Origin: Ga0077555 sp963746315
GTDB taxonomy: Bacteria > Pseudomonadota > Alphaproteobacteria > Rhizobiales > Hyphomicrobiaceae
Direction of reading: 5' to 3'
Length of the DNA: 64,000 bases
NCBI GenBank assembly: GCA_963746315.1
Contig: CAVVAR010000003.1
Coordinates: 186,001 to 250,000, forward strand
The first letter of the stretch is position 1; each line of letters starts with the position of its first letter. The notes beneath the pieces are model-generated. The model made no database searches and was not told where the DNA came from. It was given only the letters and a program-made list of their open reading frames with translations. Made by a program: the position numbers and the translations under genes. Positions 8,926 to 17,362 of the stretch are shown in pieces.

Positions 8926-10038
8926 TCAGTCGAGCACCGCAATCTGCTTGCGTTTGATCAGATCGAAGTCGATCTCGGCCCCGAGCCCCGGCTGTGTCGG
9001 CGCGTGCACCAGCCCCTTGGCGTCGACCTCGATATCCTTGATCAACCCGTACTTCTGGGCGCCGTCGGGAAGCAGGACCTCGAAATACTCGCAGTTTCTG
9101 ATCGCCATGATCAGGTTCAGGTTCGCGACGTTGTTGAGCGAATTTCCACCGTGATGCACCTCGTAGCTCATGTGGAAGCACTCGGCGAGGTGAGCCGTCT
9201 TCAGACAGGCCGTCAGGCCGCCCTTTACGGCCACGTCGCCGCGCAGGTAGTCGGTCGCCCCCGCCATCAGCCAAGGCGCATAAGCGGTATGGCCACCGGG
9301 CGCGTACTCGGTCGCCATGATCGGAATTGAAAGCTGCTGTTTGAGCTTCACATACCCTGACATGTCGTCCTCGACGAGCGGGTCCTCGTACCAATAGAAC
9401 CCGAGCCGCTCCACGGCCTTGCCGACCCGCAATGCAGCCACGTAGTCATAGGACCAAGTCGAATCCAGCATGATCCGATAATCGTCACCGACAGCTTTGC
9501 GCACGGCCTCGCAGACCTTGATGTCCTGCTCCCATTGTGTCGGGGGATGGATCTTGTAAGCCCCCCAACCCCGCGCCTTGAACGAGGCAGCTTCCTCCGC
9601 ATAGGCCTCCGGCGAGAGCATCACCGCCGACGAGGCATAGGCGGGCGCACTCGTACGATAGCTGCCCATCAGCTTATGCACGGGCAGGCTCGCCGCTTTT
9701 CCGGCGAGATCCCAGAGCGCCACGTCGACGGCACCGAGCACCCGCAGCTGGTTGTTCATTCGGCAACGGCCCCACATCCGCTGAAAGTGCCGCTCGCGAT
9801 CAAGCGGATCCTCGCCGACCAGCATGGGCTTGAGAATTCTCGCGATGAGTTGCGCGTCATTGCTGGCCGGGCGGCTGGCCGACCCGAGGAACGCGTGGCC
9901 CTCGAGTCCTGCGTCCGTCCGGATCGTGACGAGACCGAGATCGCTCCGCCCCGAAAACTTGCCCGTGTGTCGCCCGTACTGGGTGGCCGGGATGTCATCC
10001 CAGGCGAATAGCGTAACGCTGACGTCGGTGATCTTCAT
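8926..10038 (-). CDS. Mandelate racemase/muconate-lactonizing enzyme family protein
   Basis: This 370-residue protein has the enolase-superfamily architecture: an N-terminal capping domain (MKITDVSVTLFAWDD) followed by a TIM barrel. The three metal ligands appear in order: Asp in IMLDSTWSYDY, Glu in YWYEDPLVEDD and Glu in MATEYAPGG. A late histidine in EVHHGGNS could be the general base or acid. It probably dehydrates or epimerises a sugar acid or similar carboxylate, but the barrel lacks a signature I can tie to one substrate. The frame extends to a TTG at 10062; ATG 10038 with GAGG upstream is preferred. Confidence 0.9.
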   Translation of the reverse strand: MKITDVSVTLFAWDDIPATQYGRHTGKFSGRSDLGLVTIRTDAGLEGHAFLGSASRPASNDAQLIARILKPMLVGEDPLDRERHFQRMWGRCRMNNQLRVLGAVDVALWDLAGKAASLPVHKLMGSYRTSAPAYASSAVMLSPEAYAEEAASFKARGWGAYKIHPPTQWEQDIKVCEAVRKAVGDDYRIMLDSTWSYDYVAALRVGKAVERLGFYWYEDPLVEDDMSGYVKLKQQLSIPIMATEYAPGGHTAYAPWLMAGATDYLRGDVAVKGGLTACLKTAHLAECFHMSYEVHHGGNSLNNVANLNLIMAIRNCEYFEVLLPDGAQKYGLIKDIEVDAKGLVHAPTQPGLGAEIDFDLIKRKQIAVLD

Positions 10039-10240
10039 GGGCTGTGCCTCAGCTTGCGCCAACCGGCTCTACTCTTGCCGCCAACGTCGGCTTCGAGAGA
10101 GGTGACGATCACACCGTCGTCGCTCTGCCGAGCCGGCAACGCGGATCGTAGCCGTCCTCGCCCACCACGCAAGGCATCCCGACAACGGCCTCGGCTGTTC
10201 GGCATCCGAGCCCGCGTTCGCGCAACGTAGCGAAGGAAGG

Positions 10241-11017
10241 TCAGGCGCCGGCCAGGACCAGGTAGAGCGCCGCACCCGCCATCAGGGAAAGCGAGAAACC
10301 GACCGCCAACCCCGGCAGCGGGCTCGCACGCATCGCGTCTGACTGCCTGGGGACGAGACCCTGGCTCTGCTCTGCAATGGCCCGCTCTATGATCATTGGC
10401 GGTCGCTCGAGTGGCTCGTCGGCAGCGAGCTGAAGAAGCTCGGCGGGCGTTCGCTCGGTCATGCGCCCAGCCGTTAAGTTGGCCTCCGCCAGCGCGCGCA
10501 CGATATTTGCACCCGTGTCATCGTCGTCGGCCAGAGCGAAGTCGTCCCAGCCCGCGATCCGGGTCTCCGGGTCGCCGCCATCCTGAGCGATGGTGGATGG
10601 CTGTCGTAGAGGACGTGGCGGCGGTGGCAGCTGAACGCCGCCTTGGCTGACCGAGTCGAGGTTGCTCGCAGTCGCTGGACTGGTCGTGGTCGCGTGGGAG
10701 CTTGACGCTTCTTCCGCCAACGCGCCGTCATCGTTCGCTGGCATCGTGGGCGTAGGAGCATCGGAACGGGCAACCTTGCTCCGCGACCAAGGCTCTCCAG
10801 CAACCCGTGCGGTTGGGCGCACCGGCCCGAGATCCGCAAGCGCGTCATTGAGCTTGCGTCGCGGCCAGGGCGGGACCGGCCCCTCAGATGAGCCCTCATT
10901 TGAAGCTCGAGCATTGCTGCTGCGCCCCTCGGACGCCCGGCTGCTGGCTCCTGCAGCGTTCGGCGATGGCTCCCAATCGTCCACTGTCAACGCGTCGATC
11001 GCGACCGTGCCCGACAT
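10241..11017 (-). CDS. Hypothetical tail-anchored protein with disordered N-terminus
   Basis: The 258-residue product is mostly low-complexity, rich in Ser, Ala, Pro and Glu. Residues 90-205 have a slightly more ordered part containing a short helical stretch (NIVRALAEANLTAGRM). It ends in one hydrophobic segment, GLAVGFSLSLMAGAALYLVL, with only three residues after it, so it looks like a C-tail-anchored inner-membrane protein. It lies 141 bp downstream of a coiled-coil membrane protein on the same strand, and the two may act together at the envelope. I do not recognise the family. Confidence 0.62.
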   Translation of the reverse strand: MSGTVAIDALTVDDWEPSPNAAGASSRASEGRSSNARASNEGSSEGPVPPWPRRKLNDALADLGPVRPTARVAGEPWSRSKVARSDAPTPTMPANDDGALAEEASSSHATTTSPATASNLDSVSQGGVQLPPPPRPLRQPSTIAQDGGDPETRIAGWDDFALADDDDTGANIVRALAEANLTAGRMTERTPAELLQLAADEPLERPPMIIERAIAEQSQGLVPRQSDAMRASPLPGLAVGFSLSLMAGAALYLVLAGA

Positions 11018-11158
11018 ACTGAACTCCTACGCAACGCAACTCTTACCCGACACACGGGAGCACAAAGCAACACTACGGCCAAATTGCGAGCAGCGCCAAC
11101 GGCCATGCTGCCGGCGAGGGGCGGCAGCCATGGCGTCGTGAAGGTCCAGGGATTCTGC

Positions 11159-12514
11159 TCAGGATGTGCGCGAGAGCCCCGCGATCCGGTCGAGCAGCCG
11201 CGGCCGCCCCGCCGAGCCTCGCCGGGCCTCGGCGTTGCTCTCGACTTGAGCCTCGGCCGCGGAAGGCTCCGCGCCGACAGTGTCCAAGGTCCCGACCGAG
11301 CGTACCGCCTCCCCTGGAGCCGGTTGAGCATTCTCGTCTGCCTCGTAAGAGGCCTCCGCAGCCCCGGGTGCTGCGGCTTCGTCCAGGTCGAGCCCCGCCA
11401 TTGCCACGCGATCAGCGAGCGTGGGCCGCGATGCGGCGGCCGCACTGCGTCGGCGATCCTGGGTGCTGCTGCCACCTGTGCCGAGCCGCTTCAACTCTCC
11501 CGTAAAATGAGCGGCTTGTCGTGCCAGCCTCTCGTTCGCGGCGGCAAGCTCGCTGCGGAGTTTGGCAACCGTGTCGCTCTGTTGCACGGCCTGTGCCTCC
11601 AGCGACTGCACCCGCGCTTTGAGCGCGAGCCGGCTTTCCCGGATGGAGCCCAGCATTTCGCCGTCCGCGTTCTTCTCGAAAACAGCGATCGCCGCCTTCA
11701 AGCGTGCGATCTCGGCACTCTGGTCCTCGCCCCGAGCCCTGAGAGCCGCGATCTCCCGCTCGAGCTCGGCGTGCTGCTCAGCCGCCTCGGAGCTGACCGC
11801 GGTGGTTGCCTCTCCAAGCTCGTTTCCGACGAGTGCGACACCGGGCCGCCCAGCCTGGCTCTGCAAGCGTTCGAGCAGTTGCGCTTGCTCGCGCGACTTG
11901 GCCCTCAGCGCTTCCAGCTCCGCGCGGCCGGCCGCATCACGGTCGCCCTGGCGAAGCCCGCGCGAGCCTACGATGTCGTTCAATCGCTCGATCTCGGCCT
12001 TCTGCTCCGCGTTGATCGAGCTGGCTGCGGCTAGGGCCTGTACCTGACTCGCTGCTGTCTTCGTGAGCTCACCGATTTCCCGCTCGCGCGCGTGCAGTAC
12101 CTTTTTCGCTTCCGTCAGCCGGCTCTCGACGCGGGGGAGGCGATCGGCGATTGTCTGCTCAAGGACCCGCTTGGCGTTCTGGACCTCCTCGAGGCTCGCC
12201 TGCAACCGCTCCAGATCGGCTTCGAGCATGTTGACGCGGGCGTCGCGCCGATTGATATCGATCTGTTGCCGTGCTCCGGCGAGCTTGACCTGCTCCACCA
12301 GCGTCTCGAGCTTGTGCATTTTGATGGCATACTCGGCCCGGATGCGGTCGCGGTCGGCCGCGATCTCCAGCTCCGAGAGCGGCATCGTTTCCTTGATCCG
12401 CCGCGTTGTCAGCCGCACGGCTCTGCGCCAGAAAGCTGGAGCAACCAGAAGTCCAAACAGCGCCGCCGCCAGAAAACCGAGCGCAATCAGCATGCCGGAC
12501 TGAATCGTGATCAC
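11159..12514 (-). CDS. Membrane-anchored coiled-coil protein
   Basis: The 451-residue protein has one N-terminal membrane helix (MLIALGFLAAALFGLLVAP) followed by about 300 residues of near-continuous coiled coil rich in Glu, Arg, Ala and Leu, starting around residue 40. The last 100 residues look disordered. This layout is widespread in Rhizobiales envelope proteins of unknown role and is superficially like RmuC or EzrA, but no nuclease or other domain follows the coil. The start may be GTG 12514 or ATG 12493. It faces the tail-anchored protein gene downstream in a likely two-gene unit. Confidence 0.75.
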   Translation of the reverse strand: MITIQSGMLIALGFLAAALFGLLVAPAFWRRAVRLTTRRIKETMPLSELEIAADRDRIRAEYAIKMHKLETLVEQVKLAGARQQIDINRRDARVNMLEADLERLQASLEEVQNAKRVLEQTIADRLPRVESRLTEAKKVLHAREREIGELTKTAASQVQALAAASSINAEQKAEIERLNDIVGSRGLRQGDRDAAGRAELEALRAKSREQAQLLERLQSQAGRPGVALVGNELGEATTAVSSEAAEQHAELEREIAALRARGEDQSAEIARLKAAIAVFEKNADGEMLGSIRESRLALKARVQSLEAQAVQQSDTVAKLRSELAAANERLARQAAHFTGELKRLGTGGSSTQDRRRSAAAASRPTLADRVAMAGLDLDEAAAPGAAEASYEADENAQPAPGEAVRSVGTLDTVGAEPSAAEAQVESNAEARRGSAGRPRLLDRIAGLSRTS

Positions 12515-12747
12515 ACTGTCGTCCCCGGCTGTTCCTCGAGTTGCACCTCGACATGATCGAATCGAGCATGACCGACGCTAATCGGCTACCAGATAATCCC
12601 CAGGTCTGCCAAAACGCTCTTGGTGTGGTGCGTCACCGTTCCCACCGGCGTCAACTACAAATGCGGCCGATCGGAGCGATGACGGGGGATGTGTGACACT
12701 CGCAGCCCGATGCTGGGCATGACCAGTGAGCCAAGCTACGCATGGAC

Positions 12748-13797
12748 TCAGAATGGGTTCCAGGTTGGCCGACGAGTATACTTGAGATAGCCCACGTTCG
12801 CACCGAGACGAAAACCGATACCGGCGCGGATGGGCGCCAGCACGACATGATCGCGCTTTTGGAAGGTCAGGCCGACGCCCCCAACGACGTAAGCCGAGCC
12901 GGCGACACCGCCGAAGCGTTGGTAGATCTCGGACGGATCCTGGATGTTGTAGACGAGCACCATCACCTTGGAGCCCTCGGCACCCGCATCGTAGCCGATC
13001 GAGGGTCCCTGCCAGTAGACGGGGTGCGTACCCGCATCGCGGGTGTGCAGTCGTCCCTCGCCATAGCGCAAGCCCGCCACGAATGCGCCGCCCACATCCT
13101 CCCCGAGGATGTATCCGTTCGGCCGCCCCTGCGTCTTGAACGCGTACTCGATGACGCTGGCGAGGCCTTCGCTGACGGACCCGAAAAATCCATGACCAGC
13201 CCCGACGATCTCCCGCATCGAGAACGTACCGTCTCTCGGAGGCGGCTCGCGGTCATCGTAAGGCGGGACGTTCGAGGCATGCCGATTGCGGCCATAACCA
13301 TTGGTTCGGTCTTCCTCACGCCATTCCGGCTCGTCGCGCTCCTGCGCCGGATAGGGTCGGGGATACGTCGACGAAGGCGGGGGCTCATATCGCGCTGGTG
13401 GACGATAGGCATCGTCGCGTGCGTGACGCCGAGACGGATGGGTATCGTATTGCGCCGGAGGAGAGCGATAGGAATCGTCCCGCGGAGCACCATAGGCCTC
13501 GGTGGCCCGGGGGGCGCTACCGTAAGGCGAGACCGGAGCGCGGCTGGCATCCTCCCGCGGATAGCCATAGGCATCGCCCGAGCCTGAAGCGCCTGAGTAA
13601 GGAGACGGCTCGGGCGCCGGCAATGCATCACGGTCCACGTCGCCCGATGGATCGGCGCGCCGCGCAGCGTCGGGGTTGTCTCGCAGCCAGGGAAGGCGCT
13701 CCTGAGCCGCTGCGGTGTCTGCACACCCGAGCCCGCAGAGCACAAGGCCCACCAAGAGCACCATTACCCCCATCGGGGCGAACGACTTTGTCGGCAT
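12748..13797 (-). CDS. EipA-like envelope integrity protein (DUF1134) with long disordered insert
   Basis: The C-terminal 150 residues are a DUF1134 domain: MREIVGAGHGFFGSVSEGLA, then NGYILGEDVGGAFVAGLRYG, then GGVGLTFQ and a final IRAGIGFRLGANVGYL. Brucella EipA, a small periplasmic beta-barrel needed for envelope integrity, is the known member. Residues 1-30 form a signal peptide with a possible lipobox (LCGLGCAD). Between them lie about 160 residues rich in Pro, Tyr, Arg, Ser and Asp with repeated Y-G and Y-R-S/P-P units; as I recall EipA, it lacks such a segment and is about 200 residues. I chose ATG 13797, where the signal peptide begins, over the open frame to 13896. Brucella eipA is CtrA-controlled; no strict CtrA box is visible here. 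Confidence 0.86.
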   Translation of the reverse strand: MPTKSFAPMGVMVLLVGLVLCGLGCADTAAAQERLPWLRDNPDAARRADPSGDVDRDALPAPEPSPYSGASGSGDAYGYPREDASRAPVSPYGSAPRATEAYGAPRDDSYRSPPAQYDTHPSRRHARDDAYRPPARYEPPPSSTYPRPYPAQERDEPEWREEDRTNGYGRNRHASNVPPYDDREPPPRDGTFSMREIVGAGHGFFGSVSEGLASVIEYAFKTQGRPNGYILGEDVGGAFVAGLRYGEGRLHTRDAGTHPVYWQGPSIGYDAGAEGSKVMVLVYNIQDPSEIYQRFGGVAGSAYVVGGVGLTFQKRDHVVLAPIRAGIGFRLGANVGYLKYTRRPTWNPF

Positions 13798-13959
13798 GAC
13801 TTGGCTTGTCTCGCAGCTGCGACGCCTTAGGCGATGACCCTGCGGACAAATCGGCGAGCGATACGGCAGGGCATGCTCAACAAAGTCTTTACGCAAAGTG
13901 TTACCAAAGTATGGCCGGGCTGACGATGCGCTGCGGCAGACCCCCGCTAAGCCGGCCGG

Positions 13960-14796
13960 TCAATCCCGCCGCGGCATCGGCTCAGACGTGCCCCAAGCAA
14001 CGAAATGACCGTTGCGGAACCCGCTTTCGACTTTGCCATAGCGCATCGGCGCGCCGTCAGGGCTGGTCACGGTACCGCCCGCCGCGACAAGCACCGCATG
14101 GCCTGCCGCGATGTCCCACTCCATCGTTGGCGCGAGACGGGGATAGATGTCCGCATCGCCGCGCGCAATGGCGCAGAACTTGAGTGAGGACCCGCTGTCG
14201 CGCCGTTCGGCGATGGCATATCGCCCGAGGAACGCCTCTGTCTCGGCTGTCATGTGTGAGCGGCTGGCGACAGCCACGAGTGCGCTTTGGTTAGGCGCCC
14301 GCGTCTGGATCCGCTCGAACTGACAGTCCGCGATACGCGAAACGGCCGCGCCAGGGGCGAGCCGCGCGAACCCCGCGCTTCCAGGCTCGAGCGTGACGTA
14401 AAGCTCGCCGATCGCTGGTGCATAAACCAACCCGAGGGTCGGTGTGGCGTCCTCGATCAGCGCGACGTTGACCGTGAACTCGCCACGCTTGTTGATGAAC
14501 TCCTTGGTCCCATCCAACGGGTCGACCAGAAAGAAGGATCGACCGATGGCTGGAACGCGGCCAGCCGATACCAACTCCTCGGCAATAACCGGGATATCGG
14601 GCGCGATCGCGGCCAGCGCTGCGAGTAGGATCTCCTCTGCCTCACGGTCGGCAATCGTCACAGGCGAATCGTCCGCCTTCGCCTCGACCGTCACCCCGGC
14701 CTCGTAGTGGCGCATCTCCACCGCGCCCGCATGTACGACCGGCGGGATCAGAAGTGCTGCCATCTCCGCCAGACGTTGTGGATCGAACTTCGCCAT
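13960..14796 (-). CDS. cysQ: 3'(2'),5'-bisphosphate nucleotidase CysQ
   Basis: The 278-residue enzyme belongs to the lithium-sensitive inositol-monophosphatase superfamily. Metal motifs are present: KADDSPVTIADREAEE, then PVIAEE, then FFLVDPLDGTKEFINKRGEFTVNV, and WDIAAGHAVLVAAGG near the end. The GTKEFI...GEFTVNVALIE block is diagnostic of CysQ rather than SuhB. It removes the 3'-phosphate of PAP/PAPS, recycling a by-product of sulfate assimilation. ATG 14796 is the family start; the frame is open to 14922. It is a single gene, divergent from chpT across 340 bp. Confidence 0.93.
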   Translation of the reverse strand: MAKFDPQRLAEMAALLIPPVVHAGAVEMRHYEAGVTVEAKADDSPVTIADREAEEILLAALAAIAPDIPVIAEELVSAGRVPAIGRSFFLVDPLDGTKEFINKRGEFTVNVALIEDATPTLGLVYAPAIGELYVTLEPGSAGFARLAPGAAVSRIADCQFERIQTRAPNQSALVAVASRSHMTAETEAFLGRYAIAERRDSGSSLKFCAIARGDADIYPRLAPTMEWDIAAGHAVLVAAGGTVTSPDGAPMRYGKVESGFRNGHFVAWGTSEPMPRRD

Positions 14797-15136
14797 GGTG
14801 TCTGCCGCCTCGGAATGCCCAACGACACAGCTCGCTGGAGCCCCTGTGATTCGGTCGTTCCCCGCGAGTGGTCTGCCGGGATGATCTCGGGCCACCGGCA
14901 CATGGCGACCGCAAAGCCACATTCATTTCGTATTTACAGCGAGATGCTACCCAGATCGGTGCGGGCGCTTGGCATGGTTGCCCGCAACCGTGTAACAGCA
15001 TGCTTCGAGCCGTTGCAAGCGGGACCGATTCACCCGCCCGATACGCAAGATCAGGCTTGGTTGGCGTGGCCACGATCAACTCTCTCGGGTCGGCGGGCGT
15101 ACACATGACTCACCCTAGACAGGGATCACGCAACCA
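14797..15136. promoter_or_regulatory. Divergent cysQ / chpT intergenic region with GANTC sites
   Basis: There is no gene in this 340-bp gap. Three GANTC sites, the target of the CcrM methylase, lie at 14848, 15027 and 15107. In Alphaproteobacteria, GcrA acts at promoters carrying methylated GANTC, and gcrA is also in this window. The link to chpT control is inference: the motif is short and chance hits are possible. Confidence 0.35.
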
Positions 15137-15775
15137 ATGACCCAGACCGCAAATCCGACCGATCTCGAGCTCGCAGCGCTGATCTCGAGCAAGATCTGCC
15201 ACGACGTGATCAACCCCGTCGGTGCCATCTACAACGGCCTCGAGATCCTGAACGAGGAGGAGGATGCCGAGGCAAAGTCATATGCCCTCGATGTCATCCG
15301 CAACGTCACCGAGCAGGCTTCCGCGCGGCTTCAATTCGCCCGTTTCGCATTCGGCGCTGCCGGATCGGCCGGCTCCGTCATCGATCTCTCGACTGCCGAG
15401 CAGATCAGCCGCGGCTTCATCGGCAAGAGCAAGCACAAGCTGGCGTGGAAAGGCCCGGCAGGGCATCTCGGTAAGGACCGAGCGAAGCTGCTGCTGAACT
15501 TGGTCGCGTCGGCCGTCAGCGCCCTGCCCCGTGGCGGCGAGATCCAGGTCGACATCAAGGGACCGTTGGACAACGCCAGCTTCACCGTCCGCTGCCGCGG
15601 AACCGGCGCACGCCCGCCGCATCATCTCGTCGAGTTTCTGACCGGCGCACCGACAGTCCCCCTCGATACGCAGACCATCCAGCCGTACTACACGGCTCGC
15701 TTGGCCGCGAACGCCGGAATGCGCCTCGACGTGCTGAAGGACGGCGCCGATATCCTGCTGGCCGCAAGGTCTTGA
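15137..15775 (+). CDS. chpT: Histidine phosphotransferase ChpT
   Basis: The 212-residue protein has the ChpT dimerisation helix with the phospho-accepting histidine in SSKICHDVINPVGAIYNGLE (His at about 23). A degenerate histidine-kinase-like fold follows that would not bind ATP. In Caulobacter and relatives ChpT passes phosphate from the hybrid kinase CckA to CtrA and CpdR, controlling replication and division. Length and the conserved HDVINPVGAI box make the call firm. A lone receiver gene follows 140 bp downstream on the same strand. Confidence 0.94.
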   Translation: MTQTANPTDLELAALISSKICHDVINPVGAIYNGLEILNEEEDAEAKSYALDVIRNVTEQASARLQFARFAFGAAGSAGSVIDLSTAEQISRGFIGKSKHKLAWKGPAGHLGKDRAKLLLNLVASAVSALPRGGEIQVDIKGPLDNASFTVRCRGTGARPPHHLVEFLTGAPTVPLDTQTIQPYYTARLAANAGMRLDVLKDGADILLAARS

Positions 15776-15915
15776 GGATGGGCGGTGGGAAGGCCACTCG
15801 CAGAATATTAACGTTTCCTGGCCACATTCGCTTTTAGGTTGCGCTGAGATAAGTCGCGGCGCCCGAAGAAACTGGCCCGCGCTCGCGGGTACGCCTGGTT
15901 GCGCTGGAGCACGTC

Positions 15916-16281
15916 ATGAGACATTGCCTCGTCGTCGACAACTCTGAGGTCATCCGCAAGATTGCCCGCCATATCCTCGAGAGCATGCACTTCGAGGTGA
16001 CCGAGGCTGAAAATGGCCAGGAGGCCGTCGAGCGGTGCGTGCAGCGGATGCCGCACGCCGTGCTCCTCGACTGGCAGATGCCGGTCATGAGTGGACTGGA
16101 GTTCCTCGGCGCCCTGCGTCTCGCGACAAAAGGCGAGCGGCCTCACATCATCTATTGCATCACCGAGAACGATCCGAGCGAGATCTCGCGCGCCTTCATG
16201 GGCGGTGCCAACGACTACCTCTTGAAGCCGTACGACCGCCAGTCCCTGTCGGCAAAGTTGTCAGCCGCTGGGCTTGCCTGA
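15916..16281 (+). CDS. Single-domain response regulator (receiver only)
   Basis: The 121-residue protein is one CheY-like receiver with no output domain. The phospho-acceptor is D52 in VLLDWQMPVMSG, the switch Thr is in CITENDPSE, and the conserved Lys is in YLLKPYD. The acidic pocket at the end of the first strand is VVDNSE, so Asn replaces one of the usual two acidic residues. Placed just after chpT, it could receive phosphate from ChpT or act in the same cell-cycle circuit, but sequence alone does not show that. It is not CpdR by its N-terminal sequence, and lacks the FAT-GUY signature. Confidence 0.88.
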   Translation: MRHCLVVDNSEVIRKIARHILESMHFEVTEAENGQEAVERCVQRMPHAVLLDWQMPVMSGLEFLGALRLATKGERPHIIYCITENDPSEISRAFMGGANDYLLKPYDRQSLSAKLSAAGLA

Positions 16282-16351
16282 CGTCCGCAAGGCTTGCGGT
16301 CGGCGTCGCGCACCTTGACGACGCGGTTCCAGCGGTGCTGAAGCTCGGCCC

Positions 16352-17209
16352 ATGAACTATCGTCACGCCTTTCATGCCGGCAATTTCGCCGACGTGCTGA
16401 AACACTCCGTCCTCGCGCTGGCGCTGCGCCGCCTGACCGCGAAGCCGAAGCCGTTGCGGGTTATCGACACCCACTCCGGCATCGGCACCTATCGCCTCGA
16501 CGCATCCGAGGCAGAGCGCACCGGCGAATGGCTGAACGGCATCGGCCGCTTGTTGGGGCCCGAAGCACCCGCCATCCCGCCCGACATGGACGCGCTCATC
16601 ACGCCCTATCTCGACATTGTACGCGCCGCCAATGCCCCCGGACAGCTTCTCGTCTATCCGGGTAGCCCTGCCATTACCCTCGCCCTGCTTCGCCTCGAGG
16701 ATCGGCTCGTCGCGAGCGAACTTCACCCCGAGGATGTCGCGCTGCTTCGCCAATCTCTGCGCGGTGATCGCCGCGCCAAGGTGCTCGCTCTCGACGGCTG
16801 GCAGGCGCTGCGTGCCCTGCTGCCTCCGAAGGAGCGTCGCGGCCTTGTTCTGGTCGATCCCCCCTTCGAGGAACCAGGCGAGTTGCAACAACTCCGCGAT
16901 GGCCTCGTCGACGGTTTGCGCAGATTCGCGACGGGGACCTACATGCTCTGGTTGCCGATCAAGGACGAACATCAGATCGCTGGGTTCGAAACGGCTGTCC
17001 GAGAGCTCGAACTGGAGAAAGAGAAAGTCCTCTGGGCCGAGCTCCGCGTCGCGCCCATCGCTGCCATCGGCCCCCTGGCCGCAACCGCGCTGGTGATCGT
17101 CAACCCGCCTTTCGGCCTCGCGGAGGAGTTGGCAAAGCTGTTGCCGTTCCTGGCGGATCGCCTCGCCAGCGAGCCCGGAAGCGGCAGCTGGCGGCTGCAT
17201 CCGCTCTGA
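16352..17209 (+). CDS. rlmJ: 23S rRNA (adenine(2030)-N6)-methyltransferase RlmJ
   Basis: The 285-residue protein opens with MNYRHAFHAGNFADVLKHSV, an almost invariant RlmJ signature. The SAM site is IDTHSGIGTY and the N6-adenine methyltransferase motif IV is VDPPFEEPGE (DPPF). It methylates A2030 of 23S rRNA before 50S assembly. Length is normal. It starts 70 bp after the receiver gene, with no functional tie evident. Confidence 0.95.
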   Translation: MNYRHAFHAGNFADVLKHSVLALALRRLTAKPKPLRVIDTHSGIGTYRLDASEAERTGEWLNGIGRLLGPEAPAIPPDMDALITPYLDIVRAANAPGQLLVYPGSPAITLALLRLEDRLVASELHPEDVALLRQSLRGDRRAKVLALDGWQALRALLPPKERRGLVLVDPPFEEPGELQQLRDGLVDGLRRFATGTYMLWLPIKDEHQIAGFETAVRELELEKEKVLWAELRVAPIAAIGPLAATALVIVNPPFGLAEELAKLLPFLADRLASEPGSGSWRLHPL

Positions 17210-17362
17210 TCCCCGCGCGCCCATTTGCGATCATTATCCCCCGTGCGGTTGCGCCCCCTCGACCTGTCACCGCTTTTCGGTGTTGAATAATGTCCGGACA
17301 AGTGATCCAGGCATCCCGAGGCCGCGCCGAAGTGCGCCGGCACGTCCAAAGAGGCTCAACCC

